This document shows positions 25,215 through 34,331 of a DNA stretch of 64,000 nt, piece after piece; position 1 is the first letter of the stretch, and each line of letters begins with the position of its first letter. Under the pieces are notes generated by a model. The model ran no database searches and had not been told where the DNA came from. It was given only the letters and a program-made list of their open reading frames with translations. Both the position numbers and the translations under genes were made by a program. The DNA comes from CAZLPZ01 sp964607245 (lineage in GTDB: Bacteria; Pseudomonadota; Alphaproteobacteria; Micavibrionales; Micavibrionaceae): NCBI GenBank assembly GCA_964607245.1, contig CAZSIB010000003.1:57984-121983 (forward strand). Reading direction: 5' to 3'.

Positions 25215-25250
25215 AAGAATAGGCCCTTGGAACACCAAGGGCCTATTCTT
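25215..25250. terminator. Strong bidirectional terminator
   Basis: A perfect 16-bp stem runs from AAGAATAGGCCCTTGG to its complement, with an AACA loop. It lies between the regulator gene and the convergent entericidin-like gene. The A/T-rich outer stem serves both directions. Confidence 0.88.
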
Positions 25251-25272
25251 TTGGTACCAAAAATATTGAGGA

Positions 25273-25395
25273 TTAAAGCCCTTGGATGCTTTGGCCCGCG
25301 GTTTCAAGGTCTTTGCCAAAGCCTTCAAACGTATTGCAGGCCGATAAGGACAGGGTGGACACCGCAAGCAAAAACAAAAGAAACGTAAGACGCAT
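25273..25395 (-). CDS. Entericidin A/B-family small lipoprotein
   Basis: This 40-residue lipoprotein has signal MRLTFLLFLLAVSTLSLSAC with the lipobox LSAC. The mature NTFEGFGKDLETAGQSIQG is the classic entericidin pattern (N-T-x-x-G-x-G-x-D). AAAGGAG precedes the ATG. The gene is too short for many gene-calling cutoffs, but the match is clear. Entericidins are small stress-linked envelope lipoproteins, described in E. coli as a toxin/antidote pair. Here only one copy is present. Confidence 0.9.
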   Translation of the reverse strand: MRLTFLLFLLAVSTLSLSACNTFEGFGKDLETAGQSIQGL

Positions 25396-25486
25396 TCTGG
25401 AACTCCTTTATACCAAAAACAGGGAAAATCTGGCCGCGTGCCAACAAAACGATCTGTCGCATCATAACGCCAGAATCGCTTAAAAC

Positions 25487-27232
25487 TCAATGGGGGTTAA
25501 AACGATCTGGACGAATGGCTTGCGCGGCGGAGCGGGAAATTCCGGGTGAGATTCCCGTGATCGCTTCCGCCAGAATCCATCCCCCCAAATGGGTCGAGAG
25601 CAACCCATGCGACCCATGGGCCAGCGTGACGTATGTGTTAGGCCCCCGTATTTGATCCGGCGCATACCCTCCAATCACGGGCATATGATCGCGCGACACA
25701 AGGCGTAAACTTGCCCGGCCCCCGGTAATATCGGCCTCTGTCCATCCAAAATCCATGACTGCCGCAAGTTGATCAAGGACATAGCGGTGATCCGCATCAT
25801 CGACAACGGTATCTGCGCGCCAACGTTGAAATGTCGCCCCAAGGACATGCATCTGGTCCGCATCAATTGCCGAGAGATACCCCCCATAACAAAGATTTGT
25901 TTGAAGGCGTGACGATGCCGCATTCCCGTGCACATACGAAATTTGACCCCGTACACCATGCAGGGGTAAGGATGAAAATTCAGGCATCGACAAAATCCCT
26001 GGGCCAGATGCGACAACAATCTTATCTGTTTCATCTATGTTTGGCATATCCGGGCGCACATCGATTCCAGCCGCATAAAACGCGCATATTTTCTGGGGAC
26101 AGACCGATCCGGCGTGCGGCAGCCACAGCGCCTCAAAATCCAGATTTAATCCAGTGATTTCCTTTGTCTCGGGCACCGCGATGATCCGCGCATCCCTCTC
26201 TCCCCACCCCCAGGCAGACGTGATGGCACGCCGCGCAGCGTCTTTATCTTGCTCCCGTAAAAGATGCACCGCGCCATTTGCGATCCATCCTGTTTGGTTC
26301 GGATCGGTCTTTCGCAGAAAATCATGAAAACGAGAAAATGCGCTCGCATAAAATTGTCCCGTACCCGTAAAATCTTGGGTAAAGCGGGGGTTATAGAGCC
26401 CACGCGGGTTACCCGAGGCCTGATCGGCAAGGCCAGCGGGCGCGACAATCACCGGGTCTTGCCCCAGCTTCTTCAGCACATAAGCGGCAGCCGTGCCCGC
26501 AAGCCCTCCGCCCTGGATGATCACACGTTGCCCGCGTCGAGTAGAAAGAGGGGCGCATCCAGGCACGTTCCGAACCGCGCAGAGCATATCGGATTTATAT
26601 CCGAAACCCGGTCTTTTTTCGGGCGTAAAACCGGCGCGAGCCAAGCCGTCCTTGACCACACGCGCTGCCGAATAGGTGGCCGCCGTTGCCCCCGTCACGG
26701 ATTTTTCTGCGATCGCCCCAAACAATGTCGGACTCCACATCGCCGGGTTTTTTGCGGGGGTAAAACCATCCAGAAACCAGGCGTCCACCCGCATCTCGAT
26801 GTCCGGCAACCAAACATTGATATCCCCGTAAACCAGGGTGAGCACCACCCGGTCGGAAAGAATCATGCGATGCACGCCCGGAAAAGGGCGCGGCAAGGCC
26901 TGGACCAGTTCATCAACAAGCGGCGCGAGCTCTGTGGCCCAAGGCGCAAGCGCATCGCGTATGGCGTTGGGTGTCAGGGGATGAGCCTCGAATGAGGTGA
27001 AATGAAGCCATTGATCGTCTTCAGTTGTTGCCAAAAACATTTGTAGTGTGGCCAAGAAAGAAAGCCCCGTGCCAAACCCGGCCTCGGCAATCACCGTATC
27101 GCGTTTACTCCGAAATCGTTCGGGAAAGCCGTTGCCTGCCAAAAAAACATGGCGTTTTTCGGCAAGGCCTCCGGATGCCGAAAAATACACATCGTCATAA
27201 ACTGTTGAAAATGGCGCTGTCATGCGCGACAT
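25487..27232 (-). CDS. mnmC: Bifunctional tRNA wobble-uridine enzyme MnmC
   Basis: MnmC finishes the mnm5 modification of U34 in certain tRNAs. The FAD domain removes the carboxymethyl group and the methyltransferase domain adds methyl. The 581-residue protein has an N-terminal methyltransferase (DDVYFSASGGLAEKRHVFL, motif I AEAGFGTGLSFL, LDGFTPAKNPAMW). The C-terminal oxidoreductase has the dinucleotide fold VIIQGGGLAGTAAAYVL, and GNPRGLYNPRF and GSHGLLSTHLG fit the family. The length is slightly below that of E. coli MnmC. Start at 27223 is an alternative. Confidence 0.95.
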   Translation of the reverse strand: MSRMTAPFSTVYDDVYFSASGGLAEKRHVFLAGNGFPERFRSKRDTVIAEAGFGTGLSFLATLQMFLATTEDDQWLHFTSFEAHPLTPNAIRDALAPWATELAPLVDELVQALPRPFPGVHRMILSDRVVLTLVYGDINVWLPDIEMRVDAWFLDGFTPAKNPAMWSPTLFGAIAEKSVTGATAATYSAARVVKDGLARAGFTPEKRPGFGYKSDMLCAVRNVPGCAPLSTRRGQRVIIQGGGLAGTAAAYVLKKLGQDPVIVAPAGLADQASGNPRGLYNPRFTQDFTGTGQFYASAFSRFHDFLRKTDPNQTGWIANGAVHLLREQDKDAARRAITSAWGWGERDARIIAVPETKEITGLNLDFEALWLPHAGSVCPQKICAFYAAGIDVRPDMPNIDETDKIVVASGPGILSMPEFSSLPLHGVRGQISYVHGNAASSRLQTNLCYGGYLSAIDADQMHVLGATFQRWRADTVVDDADHRYVLDQLAAVMDFGWTEADITGGRASLRLVSRDHMPVIGGYAPDQIRGPNTYVTLAHGSHGLLSTHLGGWILAEAITGISPGISRSAAQAIRPDRFNPH

Positions 27233-27298
27233 CCCGATCTTTCTATTTTATCGCTATCTCTTGCCGATAGGATAAAGTTTCTTTATCCTTGTTCCATC

Positions 27299-29344
27299 AT
27301 GACCGACAACCCGCTTTTCACACCGTCTTCCTTGCCCCATGGCGTGCCGCCCTTTGACGCGATCAAAGAGGCGCATATCGAACCCGCGATCCGCCACGCA
27401 ATTGATACCGCACGCGCAAATGTAGCCGCGATCAAGTCCAATTCGGCTCTGCCCGATTTTGACAATACCATCGTGGCCTTAGATACGGCCGCCGACCAAT
27501 TAAAACAGATTTCAAGTCTGTTTTATAATCAAATCTCGGCGGCGGGTCATGATGCGCTTGAGGCGTTAACCGATGTGATTGGCCCGCTCTCTGCGAATTT
27601 TGCATCTGAAATTATGTTGGATCCCGATATTTTCGCGCGGGTCCGTGCCGTTCACGACCAAATCGATCATTTGTCCTTAACGCCCGAACAGACAACTCTT
27701 CTTAAAGAAACCTATAAGGGGTTTGTGCGTAACGGTGCTCTTTTGGGAGATAATGGCAAAGCGCGTATCCGCGCGATTGACGAACGTCTTTCTGTCTTGG
27801 CCCCCCAATTTCAAAAGAACGTCAAGAAATCGACGGAAAGTTTTGAACTTTTTTTAACGGATCCCACCGATCTTGACGGCGTCCCCGAAAACGCCCGCGC
27901 GGCGGCGCGTGACGCCGCACATGATAAAGGACTTGTGGATTCTTGGCTTGTGACATTGCACGCCCCATCTTTCATGCCGTTCATCACCTATGCCACACGG
28001 CGCGATCTGCGCGAAAAAATCTGGCGGGCGTTTAATACGCGCGCCTATGGCGATACGTTCGACAACACAGAGATAATCCGCGAGATTTTGTCCTTAAAAT
28101 CGGAACGCGCGGCGCTTTTGGGCTATGATAGCTATGCCGATTTTACGCTAGCCGAGCGCATGGCGGGATCATCGGCACGGGTCTTTGAATTTTTGCGCGA
28201 TCTGATTGCCACGTATAAACCCGCGGCTGAAAAAGATTTAAATGATTTACGTGATTACGCGCGGCGCGTGGATAAATTATCCGACATTCAACCTTGGGAC
28301 GTCGCATTTTACCGCGAAAAATTGCAGCAAGAACGATTTGACTTCAACTCGGAAGAACTTCGCCCGTATTTCCCCCTCGCGCGTGTGCTTGAGGGGACTT
28401 TTACGCATTTCAGTAAATTATTCGGTGTCACGTTCACGGCCAATACGACTTACCCCACCTGGCATCCCGATGTCACAACTTATGACGTGACAAATACCGA
28501 TGACGGGGCCTTCGTAGGAATTCTCTATGCCGATTTTTTTCCGCGCACCGGAAAACAACCCGGCGCGTGGATGACAACCTATCGTGATCAAGGGTTACTC
28601 TTTGGCAAGATCGAACGGCCCCTGGTTGCCATTGTCTGTAACTTTACCAAACCGACAACGGATGCGCCGTCTCTTTTAACCCATGACGAAGTCACTACCT
28701 TGTTCCATGAAATGGGGCATGCGATGCATATGATGCTCTCGGATTGCGCCTATGCCTCACTTGCCGGAACGAACGTAAAATGGGATTTTGTTGAACTTCC
28801 CTCTCAGGTTCAAGAAAACTGGGCCTATGAACCGGAAACTCTGGCGCTCATTTCAGAGCATTATCAAACGGGCGAGCCCCTACCCCAAGACCTGATTGAT
28901 AAATTAAACGCAGCCAAGCAATACATGGCCGGGATGAATGGCCTTCGGCAAATGGCATTTTCACTCTTGGATATGACGTGGTACTCGACCGACCCCGCAA
29001 AAATTCCGCACGATCTTTGTGCCTTTGAAGATCAGGTGATGAAAGATGTCACCCTTTTTCCCCGTCTTGCGGGTCCGGTGTCGACATCTTTTGGGCATAT
29101 TTTCGGCGGGGGCTATGCGGCCGGCTATTATTCGTACAAATGGGCCGAAGTCCTGGATGCCGATGCGTTTGAATATTTCAAAGAAACGGGGCTTTATAAT
29201 GCGGCAACAGCTCAGGCTTACCGCACGCATGTTTTGGCCAAAGGCGGATCCGAAGACCCGAATATACTTTATGCCCGGTTTCGTGGACGGGCACCCGACC
29301 CCGGTGCACTTTTACGCCGCGAGGGTCTGGCCGATACCGCGTGA
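27299..29344 (+). CDS. M3-family zinc oligopeptidase (PrlC/Dcp-like)
   Basis: This 681-residue cytosolic peptidase probably cleaves oligopeptides to dipeptides or short fragments. The zinc site FHEMGHAMHMM (HExxH) lies at about residue 475, with the downstream Glu in the FVELPSQVQENW segment. FGHIFGGGYAAGYYSY near the end is an M3A signature. PHFD-like PPFDAIKEAHIEPA opens the protein. It looks slightly closer to Dcp by length and DIQPWDVAFYREKL, but the two types cannot be separated safely. The gene is ten bases upstream of xerC on the same strand, so they are probably co-transcribed. Confidence 0.92.
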   Translation: MTDNPLFTPSSLPHGVPPFDAIKEAHIEPAIRHAIDTARANVAAIKSNSALPDFDNTIVALDTAADQLKQISSLFYNQISAAGHDALEALTDVIGPLSANFASEIMLDPDIFARVRAVHDQIDHLSLTPEQTTLLKETYKGFVRNGALLGDNGKARIRAIDERLSVLAPQFQKNVKKSTESFELFLTDPTDLDGVPENARAAARDAAHDKGLVDSWLVTLHAPSFMPFITYATRRDLREKIWRAFNTRAYGDTFDNTEIIREILSLKSERAALLGYDSYADFTLAERMAGSSARVFEFLRDLIATYKPAAEKDLNDLRDYARRVDKLSDIQPWDVAFYREKLQQERFDFNSEELRPYFPLARVLEGTFTHFSKLFGVTFTANTTYPTWHPDVTTYDVTNTDDGAFVGILYADFFPRTGKQPGAWMTTYRDQGLLFGKIERPLVAIVCNFTKPTTDAPSLLTHDEVTTLFHEMGHAMHMMLSDCAYASLAGTNVKWDFVELPSQVQENWAYEPETLALISEHYQTGEPLPQDLIDKLNAAKQYMAGMNGLRQMAFSLLDMTWYSTDPAKIPHDLCAFEDQVMKDVTLFPRLAGPVSTSFGHIFGGGYAAGYYSYKWAEVLDADAFEYFKETGLYNAATAQAYRTHVLAKGGSEDPNILYARFRGRAPDPGALLRREGLADTA

Positions 29345-29353
29345 TCTTAACCC

Positions 29354-30280
29354 ATGTTTTCTCTTCTTTGCGCCGCAGCGGATTTGAATGCACAGCTTGA
29401 GAAATGGGCGTGTTATTTACGCGATGAGAAACGCCTCTCCCGCCATACCTTACGCGCCTATACATCCGATGTGCGGGCACTCATCGAATTCTTATCTGTC
29501 CATCATGGCACCATCATCGCGCTTCACCATGTAGCCGATGCGAATATTACCGATTTTCGTGGGTTTTTATCCCGTGAGGCACTCTCCGGACGTGGGAATA
29601 CCTCGCGCGCGCGCACCCTATCCGGGATCAAGAATTTTATCGCGTGGCTTGACCGACACGGTGTGTTGCACAATGCCGCCGCGCGACTCATCCGCTCGCC
29701 CAAGCGTCCCCACAAACTGCCAAAAGCGCTCTCGATTGACGATAGTTTCAAGCTGCTCTTTACCCCTGGAGATGCAGGCGATTGGACCGATGCGCGCAAC
29801 CGCGCAATTTTCGCCCTTCTCTATGGATGCGGATTGCGCATTGATGAGGCGTTATCCTTGAATATCAGCGATCTTCCGGCGCCGGATCACCCTTTGCGGA
29901 TTCTCGGTAAGGGGCAAAAGGAACGTATTGTCCCCTTGCTTGCCCCCGTGCGCGTGATGATCGACCAATATCGCGCGGCATGCCCGTTTCCCGAAACAAA
30001 AGAGCGCCCGCTTTTTATGGGTATCAAGGGCGGACGCCTGAACCAGGGCATGGCGCAAAAGGCCTTGCGGCATTTACGTGTCGCGCTGAATTTACCATCC
30101 AGTGCCACGCCCCACGTGCTTCGTCATTCCTTTGCGACGCATCTGCTTGAAAACGGCGCAAATTTACGCGAGATCCAGGAACTTTTGGGACACGCCTCGC
30201 TGTCGACGACGCAAATCTATGCCGATATCAACGCCGAAGAACTGATCCGCGTGTATAAAAAGGCGCACCCGCGAGCGTGA
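29354..30280 (+). CDS. xerC: Tyrosine recombinase XerC
   Basis: XerC, with XerD, resolves chromosome dimers at dif. The 308-residue protein has the SAM-like N-terminal domain (KRLSRHTLRAYTSDVRALIEFL). The catalytic domain carries the Arg of LYGCGLRIDEAL, the Lys of LGKGQKERIVPL, the HVLRHSFATHLL box, the His of LLGHASLSTTQIY and the nucleophile Tyr. All five catalytic residues are present. The position among core genes with no nearby phage ends supports a chromosomal role rather than an integrase. It abuts the convergent EAL gene with no gap. Confidence 0.92.
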   Translation: MFSLLCAAADLNAQLEKWACYLRDEKRLSRHTLRAYTSDVRALIEFLSVHHGTIIALHHVADANITDFRGFLSREALSGRGNTSRARTLSGIKNFIAWLDRHGVLHNAAARLIRSPKRPHKLPKALSIDDSFKLLFTPGDAGDWTDARNRAIFALLYGCGLRIDEALSLNISDLPAPDHPLRILGKGQKERIVPLLAPVRVMIDQYRAACPFPETKERPLFMGIKGGRLNQGMAQKALRHLRVALNLPSSATPHVLRHSFATHLLENGANLREIQELLGHASLSTTQIYADINAEELIRVYKKAHPRA

Positions 30281-31105
30281 TCAATCCATCCCCTTCAAGG
30301 GCGAATTGAGCAAATACGCGGTGGCTTCTTTTTCCGGCAAAGGCTTGGCGTACAGATACCCCTGGGCATACACACACCCGGCGGCAAGAAGCGCGTCTTG
30401 CTCGGCCTCGGTTTCGACCCCTTCGGCAATGGGAATTTTATCCATCATTTGGGCCGTCGTGATAATCCAGTTCACAAGCCGCGCGGTCTCTTGGTCTGTC
30501 CCCATGCGGCGGATATAAATCTGGTCGATTTTTAAACTATCGGTTGGATATTTGGAGAGGTACCCCAGGTCAGTCGAGCTTGTGGCACAGTCATCGACCG
30601 AAATCTTCATCCCTGCCTTGCGGCACATGGTGAGGGACGACAAGGCATTGTCGGGTTGATTGAGCATCAGCCCTTCGGTGATTTCCAGTTGAATTTGCCC
30701 GGGCGAGACATCGCTTTCGGAAATGATGTTATAAAGATCAAAAATAAACGTATCTTCGGAAAAATCCCGCGGGGTAAAGTTCACGCTCATGTAAAGTTCA
30801 TCATCGACCCCCGCGCGCGACTCGATCCGCTTGAGGGCCCGGCAGGCTTCGCGCAAGGCCCATTTACTCGCGTCCACAATCAATCCCGTTTCTTCGGCAA
30901 GAGGAATGAACACGCCGGGCGAGATATTTCCCAAGGTGGGGTGAGACCAGCGCATCAGCGCCTCGAACCCCGCGACGATCTTTGTTTTCATATCAATGAT
31001 TGGTTGATAGTGCAGGGAGAGCGCACGGTCTTTAATCGCCTGCGCAAGATCATCGGCGGTCGGGGTGGCAGGGGGTTGGGAAGAGACAGAGGGGTCAGGC
31101 GACAT
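30281..31105 (-). CDS. EAL-domain cyclic-di-GMP phosphodiesterase-like protein
   Basis: The 274 residues are nearly all EAL domain, with no sensory part and no membrane segment. The EALMRW motif is at about 48, the metal Asn in SVNFTPRDF, Glu in LEITEG, Lys in LKIDQIYI, and Glu/Gln in AEGVETEAEQ. The DDFGTG loop-6 motif is altered to DDCATSSTDL: the two metal Asp residues stay, but the following loop is changed. Loop 6 matters for dimerisation and activity in EAL proteins, so activity may be altered. It could be an active enzyme or a binding-only effector. It converges on xerC. Confidence 0.9.
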   Translation of the reverse strand: MSPDPSVSSQPPATPTADDLAQAIKDRALSLHYQPIIDMKTKIVAGFEALMRWSHPTLGNISPGVFIPLAEETGLIVDASKWALREACRALKRIESRAGVDDELYMSVNFTPRDFSEDTFIFDLYNIISESDVSPGQIQLEITEGLMLNQPDNALSSLTMCRKAGMKISVDDCATSSTDLGYLSKYPTDSLKIDQIYIRRMGTDQETARLVNWIITTAQMMDKIPIAEGVETEAEQDALLAAGCVYAQGYLYAKPLPEKEATAYLLNSPLKGMD

Positions 31106-31280
31106 CTACTTAACCAATTGATATATAATACATTTTTATTCTATGGTCCGGCAGGGCCCATGACAATAATACCCCTCTATCATGCACGCCAAATCGTTAC
31201 ATCTTGGTAAATTCGGGCCTTGGAATACCCCTGTAGGGTTTGCCCGGGGGAATTTGTGACAATGGCCCATAAAAAAGCGC

Positions 31281-31310
31281 TTGACAGCGTGGCCCCCGCC
31301 CGCCTATTGT
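31281..31310 (+). promoter_or_regulatory. Probable sigma-70 promoter of rpmJ
   Basis: TTGACA at 31281-31286 is followed after 18 bases by TATTGT (31305-31310). The rpmJ start codon is 34 bases further on. Confidence 0.55.
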
Positions 31311-31343
31311 CGCGCCAGAATTTTTAGATACAGGAATAAAACC

Positions 31344-31469
31344 ATGAAAGTTGTGAATTCGCTCAAAACCTTGAAAACCCGGGACCGGAATTGCCGCGTG
31401 ATTCGCCGCAAGGGCCGCGTTTACGTGATTAACAAGAAAGATCCGCGGTTCAAGGCGCGGCAAGGGTAA
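31344..31469 (+). CDS. rpmJ: 50S ribosomal protein L36
   Basis: This 41-residue ribosomal protein begins MKVVNSLKTLKTRDRNC and ends VINKKDPRFKARQG. It is the zinc-free long-form L36 common in alphaproteobacteria, as most of the zinc-ligand cysteines of the short form are missing. It is a single-gene unit with its own promoter and terminator, unlike the spc-operon location of the other L36 type. AGGA lies nine bases before the ATG. Confidence 0.96.
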   Translation: MKVVNSLKTLKTRDRNCRVIRRKGRVYVINKKDPRFKARQG

Positions 31470-31491
31470 TTTATCCCCATCCTTTTCCAAA

Positions 31492-31516
31492 AACCCCGGT
31501 TCATCCGGGGTTTTTT
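31492..31516 (+). terminator. rpmJ terminator
   Basis: CCCCGG (31494-31499), loop TTCAT, CCGGGG, then TTTTTT. It lies 22 bases past the rpmJ stop. Confidence 0.92.
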
Positions 31517-31581
31517 ATTGACAGTATATTTAACTTTGACGTAAACATCATTTTACACATCATAAACAAAAGGAAGGTTTC

Positions 31582-32133
31582 ATGTCGAAAGTTACAACAG
31601 AACACGTTTTTGCTGCGGCGGATCAAATCCGGGCACGGGGATATTTAGTGGGGCAAGCCTACAACCCGTTTAAACCCCATCATCTTGTGCTCCCAAAACC
31701 GGCAAGAGATTCTTTCGAGAATCTTCCAAAAATAACTGATGTTGAAGAAGCTAGAATCCGACAGTGGATAGAATTTTATGGATTTAAGACTGCAGAAGAA
31801 AATCAATTATGCCTTCAAGCAGTGCGACGGGAGAAAAGCAGCAAAGCTGGCGCGGCACTTTCTGGGGTAGCAACGATCGTACTCGCTATTCAAGCGGGGC
31901 ATGACGCAACCAAATCAGAGCCCGCAGATATTGACTTTTCTGTTGGATTATCGTGTGTTTTTGCAATGATTTCTGCAAGCTTTTATATACTTGCACACCG
32001 GGCGTTTCGTGCCCAAACAAGTCACACAACTCAACGATTTATTGATCAAGGCAACGTCTCGGCCCTTGAAACCATCCAAGAACAAGTAAAACGCGCCGAG
32101 GCAACTGCGCCGGACGTTCAGCTCCCAGGTTGA
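31582..32133 (+). CDS. Small membrane protein of unknown function
   Basis: The product has 183 residues. A soluble N-terminal part (about 1-85) includes GQAYNPFKPHHLVLPKP. Two hydrophobic segments (about 90-108 and 118-140) and a charged cytosolic tail follow. No family is recognised. GGAAGG precedes the ATG, and a TTGACA with a poor -10 lies at about 31518. Its own terminator follows. Base composition is more AT-rich than rpmJ and mreB on either side. It is a stand-alone accessory gene; the two-helix hairpin recalls small effector proteins of defence loci, but no evidence supports that. Confidence 0.68.
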   Translation: MSKVTTEHVFAAADQIRARGYLVGQAYNPFKPHHLVLPKPARDSFENLPKITDVEEARIRQWIEFYGFKTAEENQLCLQAVRREKSSKAGAALSGVATIVLAIQAGHDATKSEPADIDFSVGLSCVFAMISASFYILAHRAFRAQTSHTTQRFIDQGNVSALETIQEQVKRAEATAPDVQLPG

Positions 32134-32149
32134 CCTAACCCTTATTAAA

Positions 32150-32181
32150 AAAACGCCCGTTTCGAAAGCGGGCGCTTTTCT
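32150..32181 (+). terminator. Terminator after the 31582 gene
   Basis: CGCCCG and CGGGCG arms (about 32154-32174) with inner TTTC/GAAA pairs are followed by CTTTTCTTT. Confidence 0.82.
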
Positions 32182-32290
32182 TTGGGAAAACCGCTTCCAA
32201 AACGCGCGCGCCCTCTTGAGTTACCGGGCCTTTTCCCAGTATCTTCCTAAGTGACAGATAACTCTCGATTCCGTTCCGGATGGCCTTTTC

Positions 32291-33331
32291 ATGTTTTCCC
32301 GCCTTTTTTCCTTTATGTCCGCCGATATGGCGATCGATTTGGGTACGGCAAATACCCTGGTCTATGTCCGCAACCAGGGTATTGTCCTCAATGAACCCTC
32401 GGTCGTCGCGATTTCGCATTATGGCGGGCGGAAAGAAATCCGCGCGGTGGGGGTTGAGGCCAAGCAAATGCTCGGGAAGACACCCGAAAATATTCAAGCC
32501 ATTCGCCCGCTTCGGGACGGGGTGATTGCCGATTTCGAAGTCACCGAAGCGATGATCAAGCATTTTATTCGTAAAGTGCATAATCAACGTTGGTTCGCCG
32601 CGCCTAAAATGATTATTTGCGTGCCCTCAGGTTCGACGGCGGTCGAACGCCGCGCCATTCAAGAATCGGCAGAAAGTGCCGGCGCATCCGAAGTCCATTT
32701 GATCGAAGAACCGATGGCGGCCGCGATTGGTGCGGGCCTGCCGGTGTCTGAGGCGACCGGATCGATGGTCGTGGATATTGGGGGCGGCACGACGGAAGTT
32801 GCCGTGATTTCATTAAACGGGATTGTCTATGCGCGTTCCGCGCGTGTCGGCGGCGACAAGATGGATGAAGCCATCATCGCCTATATCCGCCGCGTGCACA
32901 ATTTGCTCATTGGCGAAACCACCGCTGAGAAGATTAAAAAAGAAATTGGATCGGCCTGCCCCCCGGCCGAAGGCGAAGGACGCTCGCTGGAAATCAAAGG
33001 CCGTGATCTGATGAACGGCGTGCCCAAAGAACTGGTCGTGACCGAACGCCAAATCGCGGAGGCGCTTATCGAACCTGTGGGGCAGATTATCGAAGCTGTA
33101 AAAACCGCCCTTGAACACACTGCACCGGAACTGGCGTCCGACATCGTGGAACGCGGAATTGTCCTTACAGGCGGCGGCGGTATGCTGTCGAACCTTGATT
33201 TTGTCTTGCGCCATGCGACGGGCTTACCCGTCACCATTGCGGATGATCCCCTGTCATGCGTGGCGCTGGGGTCGGGCCGTGTCCTTGAAAATTGGGATAC
33301 GATGAAACTGGTCCTGATTGGATCGTACTAA
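32291..33331 (+). CDS. mreB: Rod-shape determining actin MreB
   Basis: MreB guides peptidoglycan synthesis along the cell wall and gives rod or curved shape. The 346-residue protein begins with a membrane-associating helix MFSRLFSFMSADMAIDLGTANTLVYV. It has the phosphate-binding and hinge motifs of the actin fold (VVDIGGGTTEVAV, GIVLTGGGGMLSNL) and IEEPMAAAIGAGLPV. The length is typical. Unusually it is not followed by mreC and mreD; fabD follows 30 bases later on the same strand. Confidence 0.97.
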   Translation: MFSRLFSFMSADMAIDLGTANTLVYVRNQGIVLNEPSVVAISHYGGRKEIRAVGVEAKQMLGKTPENIQAIRPLRDGVIADFEVTEAMIKHFIRKVHNQRWFAAPKMIICVPSGSTAVERRAIQESAESAGASEVHLIEEPMAAAIGAGLPVSEATGSMVVDIGGGTTEVAVISLNGIVYARSARVGGDKMDEAIIAYIRRVHNLLIGETTAEKIKKEIGSACPPAEGEGRSLEIKGRDLMNGVPKELVVTERQIAEALIEPVGQIIEAVKTALEHTAPELASDIVERGIVLTGGGGMLSNLDFVLRHATGLPVTIADDPLSCVALGSGRVLENWDTMKLVLIGSY

Positions 33332-33361
33332 AAATATCATCTCGGGAGGGTGATTTAAATC

Positions 33362-34318
33362 ATGTCGCGTATATTTGTTTTCCCAGGCCAAGGGTCTCAA
33401 ACCATCGGCATGGGCCGTGATCTTGCCGCTGCCTTTCCAACCGCGCGCGCGGTCTTTCAAGAGGTGGATGACACCTTGAATCAAAAACTTTTTGCGCTCA
33501 TGTGCGATGGCCCCGAAAGCGATTTGAATTTAACCGAGAATACGCAGCCCGCACTGATGGCGGTATCGGTGGCCGTGCTCCGTGTCATTTTGGAACAATC
33601 GGGGAAATCTTTGCCCGCGCTTTGCTCGCACGTCGCCGGGCATTCCTTGGGCGAATATTCGGCCCTGTGCGCGGCCGGGGCATTGACACTCGCCGATACC
33701 GCGCGACTTTTAAAAACACGTGGGCAGGCGATGCAACGGGCCGTCCCGGTGGGCGTGGGCGCGATGGCCGCAATTTTGGGTCTGGATCTGCCCGATGTTC
33801 AAAAAATTGCCGATGAGGCGCGTATCCAGGTGAATAACGGCGAAACGGTCGAGGCCGCAAACGACAATTCATCGGGCCAAGTTGTGGTATCGGGCCACGC
33901 GGCGGCCGTGAACGCGGCCTGCACCCTGGCCACCGCACGAGGCGCAAAACGCGCGGTTTTGTTACCCGTGTCGGCCCCGTTTCATTCGACCCTGATGCAG
34001 CCGGCAGCAGACGCCATGCGCGCGGCGCTCGCACACGTCACGATGAACGATCCCATTGTCCCGGTGATTGCGAACGTGACAGCCCAGGCGGAACAGCATG
34101 CGGATACGATTCGTGATCTACTTGTCAGGCAAGTGACGGGTATGGTCCGTTGGCGCGAAAGCGTGATGACGATGAAAAATTTAGGAATCACGGACGGCGT
34201 TGAACTCGGGTCGGGTAAAGTCTTGTGCGGCCTCATGAAACGGATTGAGCCCCAGATTAGTACCATGAATGCCGGCACCCCGAGTGAAATCGAGGCGGTT
34301 TTAAAAGCGTTGGGATAA
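33362..34318 (+). CDS. fabD: Malonyl-CoA:ACP transacylase FabD
   Basis: FabD moves the malonyl group from CoA to acyl carrier protein for fatty-acid synthesis. The 318-residue protein has GQGSQTIGMG at the start, the nucleophile Ser-95 in GHSLGEYS, the Arg of TRGQAMQ, and the catalytic His in SAPFHSTLM. A GGGAGG ribosome site lies before the ATG. It sits directly after mreB. Its usual partner fabG comes next on the strand, but only after a palindromic repeat and an inserted GIY-YIG gene. Confidence 0.96.
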   Translation: MSRIFVFPGQGSQTIGMGRDLAAAFPTARAVFQEVDDTLNQKLFALMCDGPESDLNLTENTQPALMAVSVAVLRVILEQSGKSLPALCSHVAGHSLGEYSALCAAGALTLADTARLLKTRGQAMQRAVPVGVGAMAAILGLDLPDVQKIADEARIQVNNGETVEAANDNSSGQVVVSGHAAAVNAACTLATARGAKRAVLLPVSAPFHSTLMQPAADAMRAALAHVTMNDPIVPVIANVTAQAEQHADTIRDLLVRQVTGMVRWRESVMTMKNLGITDGVELGSGKVLCGLMKRIEPQISTMNAGTPSEIEAVLKALG

Positions 34319-34331
34319 TCTCGACTTTACT

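Noticed and set aside
29354..30280. xerC as phage integrase linked to the phage cassette
   Set aside because: It is over 4 kb away, co-directional with a peptidase gene, and has XerC-type motifs and length.
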